From: Actinomycetota bacterium
GTDB taxonomy: Bacteria > Actinomycetota > Thermoleophilia > UBA2241
Direction of reading: 5' to 3'
Assembly (NCBI GenBank): GCA_003132645.1
Contig: PKYM01000073.1
Location: forward strand, 2,241-15,037
DNA: 12,797 bases
The notes beneath the pieces are model-generated. The model was given only the letters and a program-made list of their open reading frames with translations, was not told the DNA's origin and did no database searches. Both the position numbers and the translations under genes were made by a program. The first letter of the stretch is position 1, and the number at the start of each line of letters is the position of its first letter. Below, one piece after another: positions 1 to 5,467 of the stretch.

Positions 1-576
1 GATCAGCAGCCGGCCGTGATCGGGCGTCCGGCCGCCCAGCACAAGCCAGGAGATCGCGGCGGCGCCGACGAACAGGGCAAGTCCCCAGTAGAGCAGCCAG
101 CGGCCCGCCGCCTGGTAGGCCTCGAGCGCCGTCGAGACACCGGCCACGGCGCCGGCAGGCGAGGAGCGACCCGCCGCGACCACGCCGACGCCGAACGGAA
201 ACGACGACTGGGCCACGTGGCCGTCGACGCTGGAGACGGTGCGCCAGACGACAGTGTAGACGCCGTCCGCGAGCGGCCGCGAGAGGGTGACCTGCAGCGC
301 GGCCGGACGGCCGGGCAGCGGACGCGCGTTCGAGACTCCGCCGACGACGCGGCCGGCGGTATCCAACACCTGGACCGCGGAGAGCTCCGGGTCGGGAGCC
401 TCGGTGAAGATCAGCAGCAGCCGCGACGGCGAGTGGCGCAGCGACGCACCTGACGCGGGCCGGGAGCCCACGAGCAGAGCGTGAGCGGCGGCTGGGGGAG
501 CGAGCGCCGAAAACGAAGACCAGGCGGCCAAGACGGCCAGCAAAGCGATGCCCAGCCCAAGGGCCGGGCGGCTCAT
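1..576 (-). CDS. CopC–CopD copper resistance protein (5' part, cut by window edge)
   Basis: 192 codons are visible before the gene leaves the window. Residues 1–31 look like a signal peptide (hydrophobic core, then PPAAA). The mature protein would begin with His32, followed by LLVGSRPASGASL, the classic start of the periplasmic CopC beta-barrel. The SSVDGH segment (Asp118, His120), together with His32, matches the His-Asp-His Cu(II) site known in CopC proteins. Near residue 158 a first membrane helix begins, as expected where CopC is fused to the CopD membrane permease. The family binds copper outside the membrane and handles its import or tolerance. The ATG at 576 is preceded by a GTAGGTGAG ribosome site. 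CopC–CopD fusions are common in Gram-positive bacteria. The CopC identity is firm; the CopD half is inferred from one helix. Confidence 0.9.
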   Translation of the reverse strand, partial: MSRPALGLGIALLAVLAAWSSFSALAPPAAAHALLVGSRPASGASLRHSPSRLLLIFTEAPDPELSAVQVLDTAGRVVGGVSNARPLPGRPAALQVTLSRPLADGVYTVVWRTVSSVDGHVAQSSFPFGVGVVAAGRSSPAGAVAGVSTALEAYQAAGRWLLYWGLALFVGAAAISWLVLGGRTPDHGRLLI

Positions 577-736
577 CGGCTCACCTACCGCGCTTCTCGG
601 CGGCCGCCCGGCAGCACACGGATAACCATCTGCACTCCTCTTTTCGGCGAGCGTCGCATCGCATGAGCGACGCGTCCCGGCTAGCCTTCCCCTTCCCGCG
701 CCGTTCCATCGCAGTTGCTCCAGGCACGGTCGCCCA

Positions 737-910
737 GTCAAAGTGGTGGGCGACCCGGCCGAGCGCATCATTCACCACGCCGAACAGGGCGGCTTCGACC
801 TGCTCGTGCTGGGCCACAAGGGCCGCTCCCGCGCCCAGCGCTTTCTGCTGGGCAGCACCTCCGACAAGGTCGTCGACCACGCTCCCTGCTCGACTCTCAT
901 CGTCAAGTAG
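737..910 (+). pseudogene. Universal stress protein remnant (C-terminal half only)
   Basis: Reading from about 737 gives VKVVGDPAERIIHHAEQGG, then FDLLVLGHKGRSRAQRFLLG and STSDKVVDHAPCSTLIVK, ending in TAG at 908–910. This is the C-terminal half of a UspA-fold protein. GHKG followed by nine residues and GS fits the ATP-binding pattern G-x2-G-x9-G(S/T) exactly. The N-terminal half (first strand with its Asp, about 80 residues) is missing. Upstream, the frame stays open but reads unrelated sequence, with no start or ribosome site in a sensible place. A GTG at 743 could start a 55-residue peptide, but that would lack half the fold. It reads opposite to its neighbours. Most likely a remnant left by a deletion that fused it to foreign upstream DNA. 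Confidence 0.8.
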
Positions 911-923
911 AGCCTGAGAAGAT

Positions 924-959
924 GGCCCACCGCCTCGGGGGATCGTGAGGCGGCGGGCC
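924..959. terminator. Strong hairpin just after the stress-protein remnant
   Basis: GCCCACCGCCTC at 925–936 pairs with GAGGCGGCGGGC at 947–958 with a single A·C mismatch, around a 10-nt loop. G924 and C959 extend the stem. It begins 14 nt after the remnant's TAG, the place for an intrinsic terminator, but no T-run follows on the plus strand. It may be the surviving terminator of the former stress-protein gene, or a two-way barrier between converging transcripts. Confidence 0.55.
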
Positions 960-962
960 GGG

Positions 963-987
963 CAGGTTCCCGGGTCAGAGGAACCTG
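963..987. repeat. Perfect 8-bp inverted repeat
   Basis: CAGGTTCC (963–970) and GGAACCTG (980–987) are perfect reverse complements around a 9-nt loop. It stands directly beside the larger hairpin at 924–959, and a third small one (CGCTC / GAGCG) follows near 997–1010. No gene lies between them. Role unknown. Confidence 0.5.
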
Positions 988-1146
988 GTGGGGGCGCTCA
1001 AGGGAGCGCTCCGACCAAACAGGCTCAGGCACAGACTGCCACCGCGAGCTGAGAAAGGCATGAGTGTCTGGTGTGGATCGGCTGAGAGTATGGCGAAGCA
1101 GGGGCGGCAGCAGGCGACGTCGCGGACCGCGGGTGGCCCCTCGAGA

Positions 1147-1347
1147 CTAGGCGGCCTGCGTCCCGCGATTGTCAACGGCCTGCGTCCCGCAGTCCTCAAC
1201 GGCGTGCGCCTCAAAGTCGTCGGCCGTCTGCAGCTTGAGTTCAAGCTCGCCGCAGCGCGGACAGGCGAGGGGCGCTTGGATCAGCTGAGAAAGCTCCTGG
1301 AAGATGTCCATGGCGTAGCCGCACCGGCTGCACGACGCGAAGATCAT
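1147..1347 (-). CDS. Small two-CxxC zinc-ribbon protein (FmdB-like)
   Basis: 66 residues. It begins MIFASCSRCGYAMDIFQEL and then has CPRCGE, so two CxxC knuckles (C6/C9 and C29/C32) stand about 20 residues apart. This is the layout of FmdB-type and other short zinc ribbons, which are usually regulatory or of unknown role. An ideal ribosome site, GGAAGGGAG, lies just before the ATG at 1347. The last 20 or so residues are built from an eight-residue repeat (AVEDCGTQ, AVDNRGTQ) encoded by a 24-bp DNA duplication, and look like an unstructured tail added to the ribbon. The plus-strand frame across it has no such motif and is a shadow. No partner gene is evident. The ribbon is a confident call; the function is not known. 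Confidence 0.7.
   Translation of the reverse strand: MIFASCSRCGYAMDIFQELSQLIQAPLACPRCGELELKLQTADDFEAHAVEDCGTQAVDNRGTQAA
1152..1199. repeat. Tandem 24-bp repeat inside the zinc-ribbon tail
   Basis: Two adjacent 24-bp units, at 1152–1175 and 1176–1199, share their first 15 bases (CGGCCTGCGTCCCGC) and agree at 20 of 24 positions. A decayed third start, CGGCGTGCG, follows at 1200. The period is a multiple of three, so copy number can change without breaking the frame. It encodes the repeated C-terminal tail of the zinc-ribbon protein. Confidence 0.75.
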
Positions 1348-1568
1348 GTGCGCTCCCTTCCGTGGCGACCCCGGAGGTGTCGTGCCTCCTGAAAGTCATG
1401 CTTGCTCCCTTCTGGGCGAGGCCACCCGCCGCGCCCGACATCGGTGTGCGGGTCCAGCCTGCCCGTCAAACGTTGGGGAGCCGTGAGGCGTCGATGAATC
1501 TGCAGCGAAGAGCACCCGGGCCGCTGCGCTCGGCTGGACGGCCGCGAGCGCTGCGGCGAGACGAGGCG

Positions 1569-1597
1569 GGCGCCGGCCTGGGGGGAAGGCCGGCGCC
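1569..1597. terminator. Perfect 11-bp hairpin (terminator or leader structure)
   Basis: GGCGCCGGCCT (1569–1579) and AGGCCGGCGCC (1587–1597) pair perfectly around a loop of six G's and an A. Stability would be very high. No T-run follows on either strand, so factor-independent termination is uncertain. If the minus-strand -10 box at 1625–1630 is real, this hairpin lies in the leader of the zinc-ribbon transcript. Confidence 0.5.
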
Positions 1598-1619
1598 TCA
1601 TGGCCCAGGGGAAGGGCTG

Positions 1620-1630
1620 TCCGTATGCTA
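1620..1630 (-). promoter_or_regulatory. -10-like box TAGCATACGGA
   Basis: On the minus strand the sequence reads GGGTAGCATACGGA. TAGCAT fits the actinobacterial -10 pattern TANNNT. The same 11 bases recur exactly at 3811–3821 upstream of the flavodoxin. I see no good -35 element at 16–18 bp. It could drive the zinc-ribbon gene with a leader of about 270 nt. Confidence 0.3.
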
Positions 1631-1844
1631 CCCGGCCATTCTGAAGGTGACGTGAGCCATGGGTGAGTTGGCAGTGAGCTTTGGGGGGCACTCGAAAGCA
1701 CGCGAGAATCCATGGCCCCGCAACCGGCGTCTCGCGCGGCCCTCATCGCACGGGCGCAGAACCAATAGCGTCCGACCTGCTCCGCCGCTAAACATCGCGG
1801 CGCACGCACCGATAGAAACAAGGTACGTCGCAAATGGAGGCACC

Positions 1845-2075
1845 ATGCAATGTTATTTGATGAAGAAGGCGCGCGCCCAGGAACTCGCCGTCGCCCTGGG
1901 CTCGCTACACCCGCGTCTGGCGGACACCGTCGACGCCGAGCTTCTGCGCATGTTCTGCATGGCGCGCGCCGAAGAAGACCCCTCCGTGAGATCCAAATGG
2001 CTCGACTCGGCGCCGGTCGCCGAGATCGCCGCCTGGATCCCCCTCGAGGACCTTCCGGGGTTGGCGCGCGCCTAG
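1845..2075 (+). CDS. Small orphan protein, 76 residues
   Basis: Starts MQCYLMKKARAQELAVALG and ends LPGLARA. The ATG at 1845 has GGAGG four bases ahead, far better than any upstream start in the same frame. Upstream residues also lack coding character, so the short form is preferred over a 138-residue reading. The protein is soluble and predicted helical, with no signal peptide or membrane segment. It has two N-terminal Cys/Met-rich spots (QCYLM, MFCMA) and a final acidic helix (VAEIAAWIPLEDL). I recognise no family. It is the only intact plus-strand gene between the left edge and 12 kb. It converges on the aminotransferase gene with only 16 nt between the two stops. Confidence 0.6.
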   Translation: MQCYLMKKARAQELAVALGSLHPRLADTVDAELLRMFCMARAEEDPSVRSKWLDSAPVAEIAAWIPLEDLPGLARA

Positions 2076-2105
2076 CGCACAGGTGGCGCGCCTAGCGCAG
2101 AGCCT
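2066..2105. repeat. 20-bp tandem repeat carrying both convergent stop codons
   Basis: GCGCGCCTAGCGCA occurs at 2066–2079 and again, identically, at 2086–2099, a 20-bp period. In copy one, TAG at 2073–2075 ends the plus-strand 76-residue gene. In copy two, CTA at 2092–2094 is the minus-strand TAG that ends the aminotransferase. The copies diverge after the 14-base core. No hairpin terminator is evident between the genes. Confidence 0.7.
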
Positions 2106-3204
2106 CGCGCAGAGACGCTGAGATGGCGCGCAGGCCGCCCTCGAGCTCGGCCGCTGTGGGCCAGCCGATGCCGATCCGCATGTGGCGGCGTGACTGTTCG
2201 AACCAGTGGCCCGGGCCGACGTAGGTGGCGTGCTCGTCGCTCAGCAGGCGGTAGAACTCGTCGACGTCGACCGGCGCCTCTAGCCTGATGCGTGGGAAAC
2301 ACACGACACCACCTTTGGGCTCGATCCACTCCATCAGCTCTTCGCCGGCCATCCAGGCGCGCATCGTGGCTAGCGCCTCCTGGATGCGCCCTCCGACGTC
2401 GGTGAGCCAGGCCTCGCGACCGCGCAGCGCCTGGAAGGCGATCTCCTCGTCGACCACGCTGCCGCAGATGCCAATCTGTTCCTTGGCGGCGAGGAAGGTG
2501 GTCATGAGCTCGCGATCGCGGGTCAGCAACCAGCCCGTGCGAATGCCGGGGATGCCGTAGGTCTTGGAAAGCGACGACACGCTGATGGCGCGCGGGGAGA
2601 GCGAGGCGGCGCAGGGCAGCAGGCCGCCGAAGCTCATCTCGCGATAGGTCTCGTCGACCAGGAGGCGGCAGCCGGCCGACTCGACCACCGCCACCAGGCG
2701 GCGCAGATCGGACTCGCTCATGAGCTGTCCCGTGGGGTTGTGCGGCTGGGTCACGCTCACATACTTCGTGCGCGGCGTGATGAGCTTCGCCAGCCGGTCG
2801 ATGTCGACGGCGAAGCCCTCCTCGAAGGTCAGGTCGAGGAAGCTGATGTCGGCTTCGATGGCGCGCGGTGTCTCGATGTTGGTGGCGTAGTTGGGCCGCA
2901 CCACGACGAGGTGATCGCCCTTCTCGAGGAGCGTCGTGCCGATGATGAACAGGGCGCCGGCGGCGCCCGCCGTGACCAGCACATCGTCGGCTGAGAGGCC
3001 GCCGCCGGCCGGCCGCGCGACGATCTCGCGCAGGCCGGGGTGGCCCTCGTGGGTGCCGTAGAACAGCACGAGGTCGCGCAGGTCGACGCCGAGGTCGGCG
3101 AGCGAACGGTCGCGCACCGAGCTCTCCGAGAGGTTGAACTTGATCCGGTCGTAGCCGAACTCCTCGGGCGACTCGACTTCGATGGGCATGCGGACGTACT
3201 TCAC
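2092..3204 (-). CDS. PLP-dependent class I/II aminotransferase
   Basis: 370 residues, fold type I. Visible in order: a short N-terminal arm, PNY (104–106), PHNPTG (154–159, cofactor-binding Asn), DETY (184–187, Asp to the pyridine nitrogen and Tyr to O3'), SSLSKTYGIPGIRTGW with Schiff-base Lys214 and phosphate-binding Arg222, and HMRIG with Arg343 placed to hold the substrate carboxylate. All key residues are present, so it should be an active cytoplasmic enzyme transferring amino groups between an amino acid and a 2-oxo acid. The substrate cannot be read from the sequence; a capreomycidine-synthase-like or aspartate-type enzyme is possible. The GTG start at 3204 has an ideal GTAGGAGG site, which itself contains the stop codon of the flavodoxin gene. 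The two are therefore translationally coupled, with 9 nt between them. Confidence 0.9.
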   Translation of the reverse strand: MKYVRMPIEVESPEEFGYDRIKFNLSESSVRDRSLADLGVDLRDLVLFYGTHEGHPGLREIVARPAGGGLSADDVLVTAGAAGALFIIGTTLLEKGDHLVVVRPNYATNIETPRAIEADISFLDLTFEEGFAVDIDRLAKLITPRTKYVSVTQPHNPTGQLMSESDLRRLVAVVESAGCRLLVDETYREMSFGGLLPCAASLSPRAISVSSLSKTYGIPGIRTGWLLTRDRELMTTFLAAKEQIGICGSVVDEEIAFQALRGREAWLTDVGGRIQEALATMRAWMAGEELMEWIEPKGGVVCFPRIRLEAPVDVDEFYRLLSDEHATYVGPGHWFEQSRRHMRIGIGWPTAAELEGGLRAISASLREALR

Positions 3205-3213
3205 GGTGGCCTC

Positions 3214-3711
3214 CTACTGCATCGACCCGGCGAGCTCGGCTCCCCAGAGTCGCGCCTTTTCCAACTCGCCCTCGCGCAGCGGCCCGAACTTGCCCGCCAC
3301 GACGAAGCTCCGCGGCTTGCCGAGCGCACCGTAGCCCGCGTTCGCCAGACCCTTGGCGATCGCCGGGGCGGCGCTTCCCCAGGGACCGCGGACGCGAGTG
3401 TCGAAGGCGGCCGCCCGGCCGTGCCCCGCCGGCAGCGCCTCGAGCCAGGCGCACATCGGCGGATGGGAGAGGTCGGGCGGCGCCGGCGCCTTGCCGGGGT
3501 TGACCCGGATGCTCTCGCGGATCTTCTCGGACGAGAGCTTGAAACCCAGCACGGGGGCGCCCGCCACGATGAGATCGACGTCGGCCAGGGCCGCGCCGGT
3601 CGCCTCGGCGGTGGAAAGCGCCCGGGCCCCGAGCCCGATGCCCTCGGCCACTGCCGCGGCGACGGCGGCGGTGTTGCCCCACAGAGATTCGTAGACGACG
3701 ACGGCTTTCAT
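3214..3711 (-). CDS. Flavodoxin-domain protein
   Basis: 165 residues. The N-terminus MKAVVVYESLWGNTAAVAAA is a beta strand followed by the FMN-phosphate loop (S9–T14, with GNT), the hallmark of flavodoxin-like proteins. A second strand, DVDLIVAGAPVLGFKL (44–59), fits the first isoalloxazine-contact loop. A third, SFVVAGKFGPLREGELEKA (135–153), fits the C-terminal strand-helix. It would be a soluble electron carrier or flavin-dependent reductase domain. The ATG at 3711 follows AGGAAGGTGG; longer in-frame readings upstream run through the MFS gene and are rejected. It is the first gene of a two-gene unit with the aminotransferase, which raises the question whether a redox step accompanies that enzyme. 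The physiological partner is not visible. Confidence 0.85.
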   Translation of the reverse strand: MKAVVVYESLWGNTAAVAAAVAEGIGLGARALSTAEATGAALADVDLIVAGAPVLGFKLSSEKIRESIRVNPGKAPAPPDLSHPPMCAWLEALPAGHGRAAAFDTRVRGPWGSAAPAIAKGLANAGYGALGKPRSFVVAGKFGPLREGELEKARLWGAELAGSMQ

Positions 3712-3810
3712 GACGGCCACCTTCCTGTCGGCGCGCCGGCAAGGGCGACCACCCTCGCCGACCTTCCCGCGACGAGCACCACAGGCCCTCGCACGACGTA
3801 GTGACTCAAA

Positions 3811-3821
3811 TCCGTATGCTA
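3811..3821 (-). promoter_or_regulatory. -10-like box TAGCATACGGA upstream of the flavodoxin
   Basis: On the minus strand GATAGCATACGGAT is identical over 11 bases to the box at 1620–1630. It lies about 105 bp before the flavodoxin ATG, in the 154-bp gap after the MFS gene, a sensible place for a promoter. No clear -35 element is present. The recurrence is the main argument that it is functional. Confidence 0.4.
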
Positions 3822-3865
3822 TCGCAGCCTGTCGGCCCGCGACGACGAAAGCGGTCAGACGGCCC

Positions 3866-5155
3866 CTACGAACCGACGACGGGTGGCTTGAGAGTGGTCT
3901 CGAGCGACGTCTCGGGAGGTTGTCGGCGTGACGGCCCGCCGGCGTTCCCGACAACGTCGTGCCCCAGGCGCAGCAGCGGAAAACAGACGGCGCCCGCCAG
4001 CCCCAGGGCGCCGACCACCAGGAACGCGCGCTTGCTGCCCAAAGCGTCCATGGCGAAGCCGCCGCAGAGCGGACCCAGCGCGTAGCCACCCAGATAGACG
4101 ATGGTCCAGGCGCCCATGTAGCGCCCACGCAGCTCGGGCGGGGCAAAGGCGGCCACCACGGTCGAAGCGACGGGGATCAGCAGCACGACGCCCAGACTCA
4201 CGAGCAGCACCAGAGCGACGCTCGGCCAGCCCCAGGGCAGCAGCGGCGTGAGACCGAGGCCGACGCCGATCAGGGCGCTCGCCGCGGAGAGCAGCACCAG
4301 CGGGTTCCAGGCGCGCGTGAGGCGCACCACGGGAAACTGCAGCACGCTGAGACCGATGGCGTAGGCGAGCAGCAGCCGGGCCCACTGGCCGGCCGTGATG
4401 CCGAGCGTCTGCTGGAGCGCCACGGGGAAGGTCGAGACGACCTGACCGAAGCCGTACAGCGGCAGCAGGGCGACTGCGCAGAAGGCGAGGAAGCGCCGGT
4501 CGCGCAGGATGTGTCCGAAGCCGGCGGCCGCCGGGCTGTGCCCGGCGGCCGCCGGCTTCGTCTCGCGCAGCCCGCCGAGGATGACCACGAGAAAGCTCAG
4601 ACAGACCGCCCCGCCGACCACGAACAGCGGGCGAAAACCGGGGCCTCTACCGAGGAAGGCCAGTGCGATCAAGGGACCAACGATCATGCCCACGTTGATC
4701 GCCGTCCGCGAGAGGCCAAAGGCCTCGGCGCGGCGATGCGCGACCGTAAGGTCGGCGATCATGGCGTTGCTGCCGGTCAGGAACATGGCCCAGCCGAAGG
4801 CGGCCTCGATCGAGACCACGACGACCACTTCCGCCAGCGTGTGGGAGAGGCCCAGTCCGACATAGAGGACCGCGCTGCCACAGACCGCCAGCACCAGCAC
4901 GCCGCGGCGCCCGAAGCGGTCCGCGAAGGCCCCGCCAAGGACCTGGAAGGGCAGCCCGGCCAAGCCGGTGATGCCCAGCAGCAGGCCGACGACCGTCATC
5001 GAGATGTGCAGACGACCGTTCAGAAAGAGCGTCTCGAACGGAAAGCACATGTCGACGCCGATGACGTAGACGAGGATGCCCGCCGTGAGCAGCCAGAACT
5101 GGGGCGGGAACTCGCTGAGGCTGCGAACGGTGCGAGACGCGGGCGAAGCTTTCAC
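3866..5155 (-). CDS. MFS transporter (12-helix, drug/metabolite efflux type)
   Basis: About 429 residues with roughly 12 hydrophobic segments. After the second helix comes GGAFADRFGRRG, the MFS motif A loop (about residues 74–85 from this start), strongly conserved in the family. The C-terminal half repeats the fold (LGGYALGPLCGG and following helices). A short Pro/Thr-rich tail ends it. Proton-driven export or import across the inner membrane is expected; the substrate cannot be told. I chose the GTG at 5155 because a TAGACT -10 box ends at 5164, so transcription should begin at or just before this codon and the mRNA would be leaderless. A TTG at 5164 would add three residues and has only a GGGGG stretch as ribosome site. 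It lies downstream of the glycerol-phosphate operon on the same strand, but probably has its own promoter. Confidence 0.88.
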   Translation of the reverse strand: MKASPASRTVRSLSEFPPQFWLLTAGILVYVIGVDMCFPFETLFLNGRLHISMTVVGLLLGITGLAGLPFQVLGGAFADRFGRRGVLVLAVCGSAVLYVGLGLSHTLAEVVVVVSIEAAFGWAMFLTGSNAMIADLTVAHRRAEAFGLSRTAINVGMIVGPLIALAFLGRGPGFRPLFVVGGAVCLSFLVVILGGLRETKPAAAGHSPAAAGFGHILRDRRFLAFCAVALLPLYGFGQVVSTFPVALQQTLGITAGQWARLLLAYAIGLSVLQFPVVRLTRAWNPLVLLSAASALIGVGLGLTPLLPWGWPSVALVLLVSLGVVLLIPVASTVVAAFAPPELRGRYMGAWTIVYLGGYALGPLCGGFAMDALGSKRAFLVVGALGLAGAVCFPLLRLGHDVVGNAGGPSRRQPPETSLETTLKPPVVGS

Positions 5156-5163
5156 AGAGCGCA

Positions 5164-5169
5164 AGTCTA
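5164..5169 (-). promoter_or_regulatory. -10 box TAGACT for the MFS gene
   Basis: The minus strand reads GGGGGTAGACTTGCGCTCTGTG. TAGACT fits TANNNT, and the GTG codon begins 8 nt after it, the distance expected for a transcript starting on or near the start codon. No -35 hexamer is recognisable 16–18 bp upstream. Confidence 0.4.
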
Positions 5170-5176
5170 CCCCCGC

Positions 5177-5467
5177 CTACGGAACTCCATCGAGGATCGG
5201 GCGCGCCCGGACTACGTAGGCGACATCGTCGTCGTACTCGTCCGCGTCGCCGTCGGCGAGACGCCTGAAGCCCGCATCGTCGCCTTCGGCAGTCAGGCGA
5301 ACGACCAGATCGCGCAGCGCCGCGACGCGTCCGGCGACGACGCCGGGGAGCGCAACGCGATCGGCGTGGCCCAGGCCGAGTCGCAGCGCATCGCGACAAC
5401 CACTACTCGCACTCCACCTTCTCGGGACTCTCGAGTCGCAGGTCGCGTACCCCTGACCGGGCCGCAT
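5177..5467 (-). CDS. Possible small protein between glpD and the MFS gene
   Basis: A 96-codon frame begins with ATG inside the 3' end of glpD (65-nt overlap) and fills the 230-bp gap before the MFS promoter. From about residue 26 the codons have strong G/C third positions and a natural composition (DALRLGLGHADRVALPGVVA, then an acidic stretch DGDADEYDDDV). The first 25 residues, read inside glpD, do not look natural, and no ATG, GTG or TTG in this frame lies after the glpD stop. A GTG at about 5399, right after the glpD stop and with a fair ribosome site, is in another frame; a single indel near 5385–5395 would join it to this reading. So this may be a frameshifted small gene, a remnant, or chance. 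No family recognised. Confidence 0.35.
   Translation of the reverse strand: MRPGQGYATCDSRVPRRWSASSGCRDALRLGLGHADRVALPGVVAGRVAALRDLVVRLTAEGDDAGFRRLADGDADEYDDDVAYVVRARPILDGVP

Larger units (their letters stand above)
1348..1844. other. Stretch without a convincing gene
   Basis: Every open frame here is low in meaning, rich in Arg/Pro/Ala, and lacks a recognisable domain. What can be seen: a second ribosome-site-plus-ATG signal near 1396–1410, resembling that of the zinc-ribbon gene; a perfect 11-bp hairpin at 1569–1597; a TAGCAT box on the minus strand at 1625–1630; and a run of six G's near 1681. Nothing else is supported. Confidence 0.5.

Noticed and set aside
1152..1199. CRISPR-like repeats
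   Set aside because: Only two adjacent units without spacers, inside a coding region.
1659..1844. 62-residue N-terminal extension of the 76-residue ORF
   Set aside because: No coding character and no ribosome site; GGAGG stands before the internal ATG at 1845.
2072..3742. 556-codon minus-strand frame
   Set aside because: Arg/Gly/Pro-rich shadow of the aminotransferase and flavodoxin genes, which carry complete motif sets in another frame.
3712..4146. Extended start for the flavodoxin
   Set aside because: Would run through the MFS gene; the short form begins with the natural MKAVVVYE strand and has its own ribosome site.
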